This document shows positions 17,195 to 24,814 of a stretch of 64,000 nt of DNA, one piece after another. Location: NCBI GenBank assembly GCA_030673895.1, contig JAUTCR010000052.1:48939-112938 (forward strand), in the 5' to 3' direction. This DNA is from Verrucomicrobiota bacterium JB023 (GTDB lineage Bacteria; Verrucomicrobiota; Verrucomicrobiia; Verrucomicrobiales; Akkermansiaceae). The notes beneath the pieces were generated by a model. The model was not told the origin of the DNA. It did not search any database and was given only the letters and a program-made list of their open reading frames with translations. The translations under genes were made by a program, and so were the position numbers. Within the stretch, counting starts at the first letter, position 1. Each line of letters begins with the position of its first letter.

Positions 17195-18457
17195 ATGTCC
17201 ACAAGGGAATGGTCCCGCTTCGGGAAGAATCTGGCAGGCGGTAGTGGCATCGCGGAACTCATGCGCGATCTCGGCGAGGCGATGGCTGGAGGGGGTGACG
17301 TCAAGATGCTCGGAGGGGGGCAGCCCGCCCATATTGCGGAGATGGAAAGAGTGTGGGAGCGCCGGTGGAAGGAGCTGGAGGCTAATGGTGAACTGCGCCA
17401 GACGCTGGGAAACTATGGCCCACCCGCCGGGAGCCCGTCCTTCCGGGAGGCTGTCGCTAGTCTCCTCGCGCGTGAGCTGGATTGGGAAATTGGCCCGGAG
17501 AATGTGGCCGTCACGAGTGGCGGACAGACCGCGTTCTTCTTCCTCTTCAATGCACTCGCTGGCCGCATGGCTGATGGCTCCCGCAAGAAGATTCTTCTCC
17601 CCCTGGTGCCGGAATACATTGGATACGCCGACCAATCGGTGGGTGACCCAATCTTCGAGACCCGTCGACCACTGATCGAGAAAACCGGACCCCATGAATT
17701 CAAATACGGCATCGACTTCGACAATCTGAACGTCGATGACGATATCGCGGCGATCTGTGTCTCTCGTCCCACGAACCCGTCTGGCAACGTGCTGCGTGAT
17801 GACGAGGTCGCGCGCTTGAGGGCGATCGCGGAGGAGCATCACATCCCCTTGATCATCGATAATGCCTATGGCGCCCCTTTTCCCAATATCATCTTTGGCG
17901 AGGCGACACCGGTCTGGGATGAGAATCTCATCATCACCCTCAGCCTGTCCAAAATCGGCCTTCCGGGCACTCGAACGGGGATCGTCATCGCGGCGCCCGA
18001 GGTGGTCACCGCCATCGCAGAAATGACGGGCGTTGTCGGCTTGGCCAATGGTAACATTGGTCAAGCGGTGATGGAGCCACTCATTCGCTCCGGCGAGATT
18101 CTCAAACTTTCCAATGAGGTGGTGAGGCCCTTCTACGAGGAGAAATCCCGCCTGGCCCTCGGCTGGGTGCATGAGCTTTTTCCTGATGGAATCAACTACC
18201 ATGTTCATCGTAGCGAGGGCGCGCTTTTTCTGTGGATCTGGTTTGAGGGACTGCCCATCACGTCACGGGAGCTTTACGAGCGGTGCAAGGCGCGCGGCGT
18301 TCTCATCGTCCCGGGTGAATATTTCTTCATTGGGGATCACGGCGACTGGCCTCATGCGCGGGAGTGTCTGCGGGTGACCTTCACCATGCCGGGAGAGACC
18401 GTGCGCGAGGGCCTGCGGGTCATCGCGGAGGAGGTGACCAAGGCGTTTCAAGATTGA
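17195..18457 (+). CDS. avtA: Valine-pyruvate aminotransferase
   Basis: A fold-type I PLP aminotransferase exchanging amino groups between valine and pyruvate (alanine). The 420-residue protein begins MSTREWSRFGKNLAGGSGIAELMRDLGEAM, the characteristic AvtA opening. GGGQPAHI, NYGPPAGSPSFREAVA, VTSGGQTAFFFLF, RPTNPSGNVLRDDE (substrate/cofactor contacts), DNAYGAPFPNII (PLP-binding Asp and Tyr) and SLSKIGLPGTRTG with the Schiff-base lysine are all present. An upstream in-frame ATG at 17135 would add 20 residues not typical of the family. It is divergent from the peroxiredoxin gene and followed after 30 bases by the parvulin isomerase gene. Confidence 0.94.
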   Translation: MSTREWSRFGKNLAGGSGIAELMRDLGEAMAGGGDVKMLGGGQPAHIAEMERVWERRWKELEANGELRQTLGNYGPPAGSPSFREAVASLLARELDWEIGPENVAVTSGGQTAFFFLFNALAGRMADGSRKKILLPLVPEYIGYADQSVGDPIFETRRPLIEKTGPHEFKYGIDFDNLNVDDDIAAICVSRPTNPSGNVLRDDEVARLRAIAEEHHIPLIIDNAYGAPFPNIIFGEATPVWDENLIITLSLSKIGLPGTRTGIVIAAPEVVTAIAEMTGVVGLANGNIGQAVMEPLIRSGEILKLSNEVVRPFYEEKSRLALGWVHELFPDGINYHVHRSEGALFLWIWFEGLPITSRELYERCKARGVLIVPGEYFFIGDHGDWPHARECLRVTFTMPGETVREGLRVIAEEVTKAFQD

Positions 18458-18487
18458 GCCGGGCGCGGGATCTGCGAGGCTGCTCGC

Positions 18488-19552
18488 ATGAGACCGGACA
18501 AGGGAGCCCTCGTGCGAGCCATTGTGTATGGCTTGGCCATCGTCTATCTATTTCTCGATCTGTTCGTCTTCTATGGCCCCTTGAAGACGGTTCTCAAGGG
18601 GGCGAATCCGATGAGCGAATCCGCAATCGCCAAGGAGATTGACCGCGGGGTGGCTGCCCGCGTCTATTTCCAACCCATTCTTCTCACCCAGATCGACCGC
18701 AGGGTGCAGGAGAATCTCTGGCGCCAGGGAAGCTCGCCAGAAGGGGTGACCCCGGAGCGGCTGAAGGATCTCCGCCTAGTGGCCCTCAATAGTCTATTCA
18801 ACGAGCATCTTCTCCGCATCAAGGTCCGGTACAATGCCGAAGATGCCATCGTGGATGATGCGGCCCTGGCTGATGGCATTGATGATCTGCAACGGCGCTT
18901 CACTACGCCGGCAGAGTTCGCTCAAGCCATCGAAGGACAAGGGTGGCAGGGCCAGCGGGAGATCCAGGCCCGGGTGGGAGCTCGCATCCAGCAGGAGGTC
19001 TATCTGGGTGAGCGCATTAGTGTGGAGGTTGGGGATGATGAGGTTCGCGCTTTTTATGATGAGAACCGTGAGCTCTTCCGAGTGCCTGCAAGAGTCCGGG
19101 TGAGGCAGATATTCTTCGCGGCCTTGGATCACCCTGACGGAGAGGCGCGGCGATTGGCCGAATCCGCCTTGCAGGAAATTCACGACGGCCGGGACTTTGC
19201 TCTCGTCGCCAGGGAGAAGAGCGAGGATGCGGGCTCGCGAGATCAAGGGGGAGAACTGGGCTGGGTGACGCGCGAGCGCCTGTTGCCTGAGTTCACTGAT
19301 GCTGTCTTTGACAAGGAGGTTCCTAGTAGGTCGCTGATTGAGACCCGCCTCGGTGCTCATCTCGTGGAAGTGCTGGATAAGGAAGTTGCTCGCTTGCTTG
19401 ATTTTGAAGAAGTGAGGGAAGACTTGCGGGTGGCTCTCTCCAACCGCAAACGGGAAGAAGGCTTGAAGGCCTACTTCGCCAATCTTCGCCACTATGAGCA
19501 GGGCAAGTTGGAAATTTTCGAAGAAGTTCTTAACCGTCCATGGAGTCTTTGA
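18488..19552 (+). CDS. Membrane-anchored parvulin-type peptidyl-prolyl isomerase (SurA/PrsA-like)
   Basis: A 354-residue periplasmic folding factor. Residues 9-30 form an uncleaved signal anchor (VRAIVYGLAIVYLFLDLFVFYG). Residues 45-185 are a helical SurA_N-like chaperone region, and residues 190-305 a rotamase domain: FRVPARVRVRQIFFA, ALQEIHDGRDFALVAREKSED, GGELGWVTRERLLPEFTDAVF and IETRLGAHLVEVLDKE follow the parvulin pattern in order. It probably assists outer-membrane or secreted protein folding. It lies 30 bases after avtA on the same strand and is followed by a weak hairpin at 19617-19639. Confidence 0.9.
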   Translation: MRPDKGALVRAIVYGLAIVYLFLDLFVFYGPLKTVLKGANPMSESAIAKEIDRGVAARVYFQPILLTQIDRRVQENLWRQGSSPEGVTPERLKDLRLVALNSLFNEHLLRIKVRYNAEDAIVDDAALADGIDDLQRRFTTPAEFAQAIEGQGWQGQREIQARVGARIQQEVYLGERISVEVGDDEVRAFYDENRELFRVPARVRVRQIFFAALDHPDGEARRLAESALQEIHDGRDFALVAREKSEDAGSRDQGGELGWVTRERLLPEFTDAVFDKEVPSRSLIETRLGAHLVEVLDKEVARLLDFEEVREDLRVALSNRKREEGLKAYFANLRHYEQGKLEIFEEVLNRPWSL

Positions 19553-19616
19553 ATTTCCTATTCGAGAAAAGATGAAGAATCGAGTTGACTGTTTCCGGTT
19601 AATTAATAACTCTTCG

Positions 19617-19644
19617 CTCCGTCGGTCGGGCGGACGGAGATTTT
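19617..19644 (+). terminator. Probable terminator after the isomerase gene
   Basis: CTCCGTC (19617-19623) pairs with GACGGAG (19633-19639) around a 9-nt loop and is followed by ATTTT. The stem is short and the U tract brief, so strength is moderate. Confidence 0.5.
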
Positions 19645-19687
19645 AAGGCTCAGCCAGTAGTTTTCTAACGAGTAACCAAACGAGAAG

Positions 19688-19888
19688 ATGAAAATAACAC
19701 GAAAGTCATTCAACCAGCATAACCGCCAGGCGACGAGCCCGGTCGGCTCTTGCGGACTGATGGCTGACGGTTACTCGGATATTCAAAGTGATCGCCTCGG
19801 CGATTTTCCAAGTGGCTTGGCAACCATTGCGGTTGGGCGCATTGCTGGGCTTGAAGGTGAGCTAATTACGGAAGATAGGATGAAGTAA
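19688..19888 (+). CDS. Possible small protein of unknown function (66 residues)
   Basis: An ATG preceded by ACGAGAAG, a weak Shine-Dalgarno-like stretch, opens a 66-residue frame that stops 35 bases before a strong intrinsic terminator. This arrangement (terminator, short gene, terminator) is the main reason for listing it. The sequence is basic at the start (MKITRKSFNQHNRQ) and has no transmembrane segment or recognised domain. It could equally be a short non-coding transcript ending at the same terminator. Confidence 0.35.
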   Translation: MKITRKSFNQHNRQATSPVGSCGLMADGYSDIQSDRLGDFPSGLATIAVGRIAGLEGELITEDRMK

Positions 19889-19923
19889 GATTTCCAATAA
19901 TTCTCTTTAGAATAGGATTTTAC

Positions 19924-19960
19924 GAGCCCTGCTTCCGCCCCGGAAGCAGGGCTCTTTTGT
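19924..19960 (+). terminator. Strong intrinsic terminator
   Basis: GAGCCCTGCTTCCG (19924-19937) and CGGAAGCAGGGCTC (19941-19954) form a perfect 14-bp stem with a CCC loop, followed by TTTTGTT. It ends whatever transcript covers 19688-19888 and isolates the SEC-C/HNH/slipin/rtcB locus that follows. Confidence 0.92.
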
Positions 19961-19991
19961 TGGGATCCATCGGGGACCAACGGATGAGAAC

Positions 19992-20307
19992 GAGACCAGA
20001 GGTCTCTTGAAAATGACAACGATGAAGTAACAACTTTCAACCAGTTAGAGCCAGTTCCATCGGGAAGTGATGGCTCCAAGATACGGAGAGAACATCAAGA
20101 TTTGACCTTGATGAGTCATCTTTGAACGGACTTGGCGGTCCTTTAACAAGCTTTGCAGAGATAGGCAAAGAGGGGAGAAGTGATGCCTGATGCCAACGGT
20201 TAGAGATAAACAATCAATGGCAGGGGTGGATCCAATCTCTCCAAGAATCGAGTGAACTGCGGATGGTGAACTTAGATCGCCAAGGATACGGACGGAAGCT
20301 TTCCGTC
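19992..20307 (+). ncRNA. Candidate structured leader or non-coding RNA upstream of the SEC-C gene
   Basis: No gene fits in this 320-base stretch, but it carries a chain of local perfect stems: GAGACC/GGTCTC (19992-20006); GAGCCA/TGGCTC with an inner TTCC/GGAA (20048-20076); CATCAAG/CTTGATG (20093-20113); GGAC/GTCC (20128-20141); CTTTGC/GCAAAG (20151-20170); TGCCA/TGGCA closing about 20 nt near 20187-20224; and GACGGAA/TTCCGTC (20291-20307). One such stem would be unremarkable; seven in a row between a terminator and the first gene of the locus suggest a structured 5' leader or independent RNA. It matches no riboswitch I know. Boundaries and strand are inferred from the operon direction. Confidence 0.4.
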
Positions 20308-20381
20308 ACGATGAATTAAACACAACCAGGAGAGAGAAATGAAAAGAAGAGAAAATCAAAGATCGGGCTTTCAACGAGCGA

Positions 20382-20576
20382 ATGAGCAAGAGACGCAGGG
20401 GATTCCCTTCGGAAACCCAAGTCAAGAAAGGCCTCCGTATCGTAAACGGCGATAAATATCTGCAAGAGAAGTTGGGACGAAATGACCCCTGTCCCTGTGG
20501 TTCCCAGCGTCGCTTCAAGAACTGTTGTCTGGCTCATGGAGCGTATGATGGTTCACGGCGGGACGACTACTTTTAG
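20382..20576 (+). CDS. SEC-C motif small protein
   Basis: A 64-residue protein whose C-terminal half is the zinc-binding SEC-C motif, [18 protein letters not shown] (ligands CxC and CC), as found at the SecA C-terminus and in many small zinc proteins. The N-terminus is very basic ([17 protein letters not shown]). A second, overlapping frame starts at an ATG at 20339 behind a good AGGAGAGA ribosome binding site but ends after 38 residues and could act as a translational lead-in. It precedes the HNH gene by about 80 bases on the same strand and may be the first gene of the RNA-repair-like locus. Its role there is unknown. Confidence 0.75.
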   Translation: MSKRRRGFPSETQVKKGLRIVNGDKYLQEKLGRNDPCPCGSQRRFKNCCLAHGAYDGSRRDDYF

Positions 20577-20655
20577 GGAGTGAGCTGCTGCCCGCACGTT
20601 AGGAGGGCGGCAGGAAGGGAAGAAAGAAGCGAAACGACAGGAAAGGATCGGATGA

Positions 20656-21249
20656 ATGAAAAGTGTGATGGAAAAGAAGGTGGTGCTGGTCTTGAACCGG
20701 AACTGGCAGGCCATCGATGCAACGACCCCTCAAGAGGCGTTCGCTGCCATGGTGACGGATGCAGCCTCCGCCTTGGATGTGAAGAGTCGCGACTGGATGG
20801 TCCCGGTGAATTGGTCGACCTGGCGCGCGCTGCCAGTAAGAGATGGTGACTTCTCCGTTGGCACCGTGGATGGGAAAATCCGAGTGCCGACGGTGATGGT
20901 TCTGCGGTCATTCAACCGCGTGCCCATGAGACGTCTCTCATTCTCCCTGCGGGGACTCTGGGAACGGGATGGCGGCCGGTGCCAATACACGGGCCGCGCC
21001 CTGCGACAGGGTGAGGGAAATATCGATCACGTCGTGCCGCGCTCACGCGGGGGAGAAACCAGTTGGGAGAACTGTGTCCTCTCGGATCGAAAGGTGAATC
21101 AACGAAAGGCAGATCGAACGCCACAGGAGGCCGGAATGCGTCTGCTTGGAAGGCCCACCCAGCCTCCCAGCGTTCCGGTGACCTTTCTACTAAAGAACCC
21201 GTATCAATTGCCGGAATGGGCGATGTTTCTCCCGAACGAAACCTCTTAA
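20656..21249 (+). CDS. HNH endonuclease family protein
   Basis: A 197-residue stand-alone HNH nuclease of the family that begins VLVLNRNWQ. The HNH core is DHVVPRSRGGETSWENCV followed by a final Asn in VNQRKADRTP. In most relatives a zinc is held by two CxxC pairs (CQYCG and CxxCN). Here the first pair is CQYTG and the second is lost (LSDRKVN), so the structural zinc is probably absent while the catalytic His and Asn residues are kept. Between SEC-C, a tRNA-like RNA, slipin and RtcB, an RNA or DNA cleavage role linked to RtcB repair is conceivable but unproven. The start at 20656 is supported by the GAATGAAAAG context; a Met five codons in is an alternative. Confidence 0.87.
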   Translation: MKSVMEKKVVLVLNRNWQAIDATTPQEAFAAMVTDAASALDVKSRDWMVPVNWSTWRALPVRDGDFSVGTVDGKIRVPTVMVLRSFNRVPMRRLSFSLRGLWERDGGRCQYTGRALRQGEGNIDHVVPRSRGGETSWENCVLSDRKVNQRKADRTPQEAGMRLLGRPTQPPSVPVTFLLKNPYQLPEWAMFLPNETS

Positions 21250-21345
21250 CAAATAGAATGGAAAATTTCAGCCTGCCGGATCGGCAAGTGGCCAGGAGGG
21301 ACATTCCCGGATTGGTTCCACGAATCGGCCCCCGGAGGTTGACCA

Positions 21346-21573
21346 CAATGAGTAGCTCAGTTGGTCAGAGCATCGAACAAGACGTTCGCAGGTCGCGGGT
21401 TCGAATCCCGCCTAAATGAACTGGCACCTTCCGCTTCGCCTTTGCCTAGCGGAAAGGAGATCCTGGCAATGCTATGCGAGTCAGACCTCTCGCGATCCGG
21501 AGATCCACCGATGGTGGACCCGGCTGGATGAAGTCCGGACTCCCGCTCTGTCGGGATGGAGTGGAAGGTGCCA
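21346..21573 (+). ncRNA. tRNA-like module followed by a long helix: candidate RtcB-associated RNA
   Basis: 21346-21419 folds as a tRNA: acceptor CAATGAG/CTAAATG (5 of 7 pairs), D arm GCTC/GAGC with loop AGTTGGTCA, anticodon arm TCGAA/TTCGC (4 of 5 pairs), 5-nt variable loop AGGTC, and a perfect T arm GCGGG-TTCGAAT-CCCGC. The anticodon loop CAAGACG lacks the universal U33 and has a pyrimidine at 37, so it should not decode; no CCA is encoded. Two bases later TGGCACCTTCC (21422-21432) pairs perfectly with GGAAGGTGCCA (21563-21573), extendable to 17 bp with wobbles (to 21438/21557), enclosing hairpins CCTTT/AAAGG, GCGAG/CTCGC, TCCACC/GGTGGA and CCCG/CGGG. It lies in the HNH-slipin gap of the rtcB locus. 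Bacterial Y RNAs also combine a tRNA mimic with a long stem. Alternatives: a decayed tRNA, or an attachment-site remnant. Confidence 0.6.
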
Positions 21574-21652
21574 CTTGTTCGCGGCCTCCGGCCAAGGAAG
21601 GAAACTCAACGAAGAAAAAATCAAGCCGGCAGAAGGTCGGTAAAATTGAAAG

Positions 21653-22423
21653 ATGATGATTGAATGGATTATGGAGATACTTGGCCTCGCCTTGATCGTG
21701 GGGCTGATTGTCTGGTGCATACGAGGACGCTATCGCCGTGAGATTGTGACTCAGGGTTATGAAATGGCTCTGCTCCTCAAGAATGGCGTTCTGCTTGGCG
21801 AACTAGCCGCCGGAAAGAAGGTCGTCTGGGGGCGTGGCTACGAAGTGGCCCGCGTCGATGCCCGCTGGAATGAACATATTGTGCAGGCTCAGGAGTTTCT
21901 GACTGCCGATCGGGTCGCGGTGAAGGTGAGCGGACTTGTTCGCTACCGGGTGGCGGATGTGAAGCGCTACTTTACTGAGACGCAGGCTGCCGAGAAGCAG
22001 CTCTACTCGGTGGTGCAGCTGGCTTTGCGTGATGTTGTCGGCACGGTCGGGATTGAGGCGGTGCTGGAGCGCCAGGCCGATCTCGGCAGCCAACTGCGGT
22101 CTCTCGTGGAACCTGCAGCTGCTCAGCTGGGGTTGGAGCTTGATGCGGTCGTGGTGCGGGACCTGATGTTGGCGGGTGACCTGAAGAGGGCCTATCAGGC
22201 GACTCTGACCGCCAAGCAGGAGGCCCTGGCCCGGCTCGAGGAAGCACGAGGAGAAGCGGCGGCGATGCGAGTGACGGCCAATGCGGCCCGATTGTATGAA
22301 AAGAACCCCGTCCTCCTCAAGCTCCGCGCCCTCGACGCTGTCGCCAGCCTGGGAATGGGGGCCAATAGCCACCTCGTGACAGGCTCATTGGAATCGCTAC
22401 TCAGACTAGCGGAGATTGATTGA
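21653..22423 (+). CDS. Slipin (SPFH/band 7 domain membrane protein)
   Basis: A 256-residue protein with an N-terminal membrane hairpin (about residues 8-25) and an SPFH/band 7 domain: GRGYEVARVDARWNEHIVQAQEFLTADRVAVKVSGLVRYRVAD is the diagnostic middle, followed by LYSVVQLALRDVVGTVG and the long helical stalk with repeated Ala/Glu (LTAKQEALARLEEARGEAAAMR), which drives oligomerisation. Slipins form membrane-scaffold rings. Their gene linkage with rtcB has been noted for bacterial RNA-repair clusters. The rtcB gene begins 54 bases after the stop on the same strand. The intervening GGGACG/CGTCCC hairpin (about 22433-22462) may modulate readthrough. Confidence 0.9.
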   Translation: MMIEWIMEILGLALIVGLIVWCIRGRYRREIVTQGYEMALLLKNGVLLGELAAGKKVVWGRGYEVARVDARWNEHIVQAQEFLTADRVAVKVSGLVRYRVADVKRYFTETQAAEKQLYSVVQLALRDVVGTVGIEAVLERQADLGSQLRSLVEPAAAQLGLELDAVVVRDLMLAGDLKRAYQATLTAKQEALARLEEARGEAAAMRVTANAARLYEKNPVLLKLRALDAVASLGMGANSHLVTGSLESLLRLAEID

Positions 22424-22477
22424 ACACAAAACAGGGGACGTTCACTGCGAGGGTGGGCGTCCCTGCATTATCATAGG

Positions 22478-24040
22478 ATGAAAATTACCATAAATGATCT
22501 CATCGAAGCCGGTTGGGACCAGGATTTGGTCTTGGCTGAGATGATGGAGAAAGTCAAAAGCTACGAGGAACGTGGTATCTGTGATCGCAAGTATCTCTAC
22601 AAGTTGCTTGCGAAGGATTTTGGCAAGCCGCAGCCCAAGGTCGGCTTGAGACAAGAGCCTGCCGAAGTGGCGGAGGCGATCCGCGCGGAAAGCGATGAAG
22701 AGAAGGAGAACGTGGCCAGGGTGCGCCGCAGGATGAGTGAGCTGTTGAAGGTCCCCGTCATTGAACGTGGCGCGGTGATGCCCGATGCCTGCCCTTCCGG
22801 CGCGGGAGAAGCCTGCATCCCCGTGGGCGGAGTGGTTGCCGCTCAACACGCGATCATTCCATCTGCTCACTCGGCGGACATCTGTTGCTCGATGTTTGCC
22901 TCCTTCTACGTGAAGCGTAGTAGAGTTAGCAATGAATTGGATGCCCTCACTGCGGCGACCCGTTTTGGCCCGGGAGGTCGCCATTATGACCACTTGGTTG
23001 ACCATCCGGTCAATGATGAGGATGTCTGGGATAACCCGTTTCTATCCGGTCTGAAGGATTATGGGCGGGTTCACATGGCGGACCAGGGTGATGGCAATCA
23101 TTTTGCCTATTTGGGTGAAGTCGAGGTGAGCGATGCGTTGCTGACCCGCCTGCGTCTTGCCGGTCACGAGGACTTGGCGGCCGCCTTGCGGGGAGTGCCC
23201 GAGGAGGTAACGACCTTGCGGGTCCTGGTGACGCATCATGGCTCGCGTGGGCTCGGAGCCCACGTCTTCAAGCGAGGTCATAAGGCCGCGCTCAAGGCGA
23301 CGCAGAAGGTGGCCCGAGGAATCCCAGAGGCTGCGGCCTGGCTCGATGCCCGGTCTGATGAAGGGAAGAATTACTGGGAGGCTCTGCAGTATGTGAGTCT
23401 TTGGACGCGGGCGAATCATGAAGCCATTCATGAGCGATTTTTGAATGGAATCGGAGCCGCGAAGGTGGCCTCGTTTGGCAATGAGCACAACTTCGTTTGG
23501 CAGCGGGGCGATCTCTATCTTCATGGCAAGGGCGCGACTCCTGCCTGGCGGGATGAGCGGGGGCGTCCCCTGTTAGGATTGATTCCCCTCAATATGGCGG
23601 AGCCAATCCTGATGGTCCTTGGCGCGGATGAAGAGGAGTTCCTCTCCTTTGCTCCCCATGGGGCCGGACGCAACGTCTCGCGGACAAAGCTCCGCTCCCA
23701 ATACGGGGACGAAGCGACGCGGAAAAATGTGATTGCCCACCACACCCAGGGTATTGATGTCCGCTGGTTCTGTGGCAAGCCGGACCTCACCGAGACCCCG
23801 GTGGCCTACAAGAGCGCGGAGCAGGTGAAGAAACGGATTGCGGAGTTCGGGCTCGCGGAGGTCGTGGCCGAGATTCGCCCCCTGGGCTGCATCATGGCGG
23901 GAGACATTCCCCGGGTCGATTGGAAGAAGCGGCGTCGGGAGATGCTAAGCCCCAAGCAGAAGCGGCAGATTCAGCACCGGGCTGAACGGCGAACGAACAA
24001 GCAGCAAATGAACGATCCGCGGCATTGGCAGGACGACTAG
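22478..24040 (+). CDS. rtcB: RtcB family RNA ligase
   Basis: Joins RNA 2',3'-cyclic phosphate or 3'-phosphate ends to 5'-OH ends, using GTP and manganese; used in tRNA and rRNA repair. At 520 residues it is of the longer bacterial type. Visible are the metal-site segment AHSADICCSMFASF (Asp and Cys ligands), QGDGNHFAYLG (Asn-His), THHGSRGLG (His ligand), GNEHNFVW and, at His394, APHGAGRNVSRTK, the guanylylated histidine motif. The N-terminal helical part (about 1-60) and C-terminal basic tail are specific to this subgroup. Neighbours are slipin, the tRNA-like RNA and the HNH nuclease, which suggests damage repair rather than splicing. No archease, RtcA or RtcR is in the window. Confidence 0.93.
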   Translation: MKITINDLIEAGWDQDLVLAEMMEKVKSYEERGICDRKYLYKLLAKDFGKPQPKVGLRQEPAEVAEAIRAESDEEKENVARVRRRMSELLKVPVIERGAVMPDACPSGAGEACIPVGGVVAAQHAIIPSAHSADICCSMFASFYVKRSRVSNELDALTAATRFGPGGRHYDHLVDHPVNDEDVWDNPFLSGLKDYGRVHMADQGDGNHFAYLGEVEVSDALLTRLRLAGHEDLAAALRGVPEEVTTLRVLVTHHGSRGLGAHVFKRGHKAALKATQKVARGIPEAAAWLDARSDEGKNYWEALQYVSLWTRANHEAIHERFLNGIGAAKVASFGNEHNFVWQRGDLYLHGKGATPAWRDERGRPLLGLIPLNMAEPILMVLGADEEEFLSFAPHGAGRNVSRTKLRSQYGDEATRKNVIAHHTQGIDVRWFCGKPDLTETPVAYKSAEQVKKRIAEFGLAEVVAEIRPLGCIMAGDIPRVDWKKRRREMLSPKQKRQIQHRAERRTNKQQMNDPRHWQDD

Positions 24041-24109
24041 GCTACACTCCTGCGGGTTGATCCGCCGTCTAAAGTGTGGATAGTAGGTCTCGTTCTGACG
24101 AACTCGACT

Positions 24110-24745
24110 ATGAAATCCCTACCCCAAATCCTTGCCGGCGCCGCTCTGGCTGCCGGAGTTGCCCTCCTGAGCTCTTGCGGCTCGACGTCCACCACCTCGC
24201 AATCAAACACCCCGGGCAGCGCCTTCTCATTTGATCCGCCCGTCCAGCAACCGACCAATCCCTCCGCAGTCAAGGTCGCCATCAGCACCAGCGCCCAGAA
24301 GATGTATGTGGTCGAGGGTGACAAGGTCCTTCTTGCCTCGCCTGTGGCCGTCGGGAAGGCGTCCTCACCGACGCCAAGCGGAACCCACCGCATCACGCAC
24401 AAGACCAAGTATCGTCGCCGCCAGAGCCAGCCTGGCCGGGGGTATCCGATGACCTACTGGATGTCCTTCTACAGCCCGGCCTATGGTATGCACTGGGGCT
24501 TTGTGAAGCCTTACCCCTGCACCGCCGGATGCGTAAGAATGCCGCTGAATACCGCGCGTAAGACCTTTAATCTCGTTAAAGTGGGTACGCCCGTCAATGT
24601 CGCCTCATCGCAGCCTTGGGACGCCACGATTGGCAAGACCCTGCCTCGTCTGGATGACTCTCCGCTGCCTAATCCTCCGAACTCCTACATGCAGAGTAGC
24701 AAGGTCTTCGAAGACGCCGAGCAAGGCAAGATGTGGACCTTCTAA
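24110..24745 (+). CDS. L,D-transpeptidase lipoprotein (YkuD domain)
   Basis: Makes or edits 3-3 cross-links in peptidoglycan, or attaches proteins to it. The start at 24110 gives 211 residues with a lipobox, VALLSSCGS. The YkuD domain spans about residues 60-165: VKVAISTSAQKMYVVEGDKVLLASPVAVGK, PTPSGTHRITHK, MHWGFVKPYPCTAGCVRMPLNTARKTFNLVKVGTPV. The catalytic cysteine is that of TAGCVRM, where the more usual sequence is SHGC; the His of HWG is kept. A longer frame from 24074 is disfavoured because it precedes the signal peptide. It sits 69 bases after rtcB and ends in its own terminator. Confidence 0.91.
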   Translation: MKSLPQILAGAALAAGVALLSSCGSTSTTSQSNTPGSAFSFDPPVQQPTNPSAVKVAISTSAQKMYVVEGDKVLLASPVAVGKASSPTPSGTHRITHKTKYRRRQSQPGRGYPMTYWMSFYSPAYGMHWGFVKPYPCTAGCVRMPLNTARKTFNLVKVGTPVNVASSQPWDATIGKTLPRLDDSPLPNPPNSYMQSSKVFEDAEQGKMWTF

Positions 24746-24770
24746 TTTTCAACCCCTTTGAATCTTAAAG

Positions 24771-24803
24771 GAAAGGCGGGCCTCCGGGTCCGCCTTTCTT
24801 ATT
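24771..24803. terminator. Bidirectional intrinsic terminator
   Basis: GAAAGGCGG (24771-24779) and CCGCCTTTC (24790-24798) form a 9-bp stem followed by TTATT on the plus strand. It lies between the convergent L,D-transpeptidase and cardiolipin synthase genes. The A-rich 5' arm gives a U-rich end on the minus strand too. Confidence 0.8.
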
Positions 24804-24814
24804 GGCCTCCTTGC

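Noticed and set aside
21346..21419. A functional tRNA gene (possibly Ser, anticodon AGA)
   Set aside because: The anticodon loop has A33 and C37, the acceptor and anticodon stems carry mismatches, and no CCA or discriminator context supports aminoacylation. It is reported as a tRNA-like RNA instead.
21422..21438. A sigma-54 promoter (TGGCAC element) driving slipin-rtcB
   Set aside because: TGGCAC is present, but at the -12 position there is GCTTC instead of TTGC, and the bases are accounted for by the long helix. No RtcR gene is in the window.
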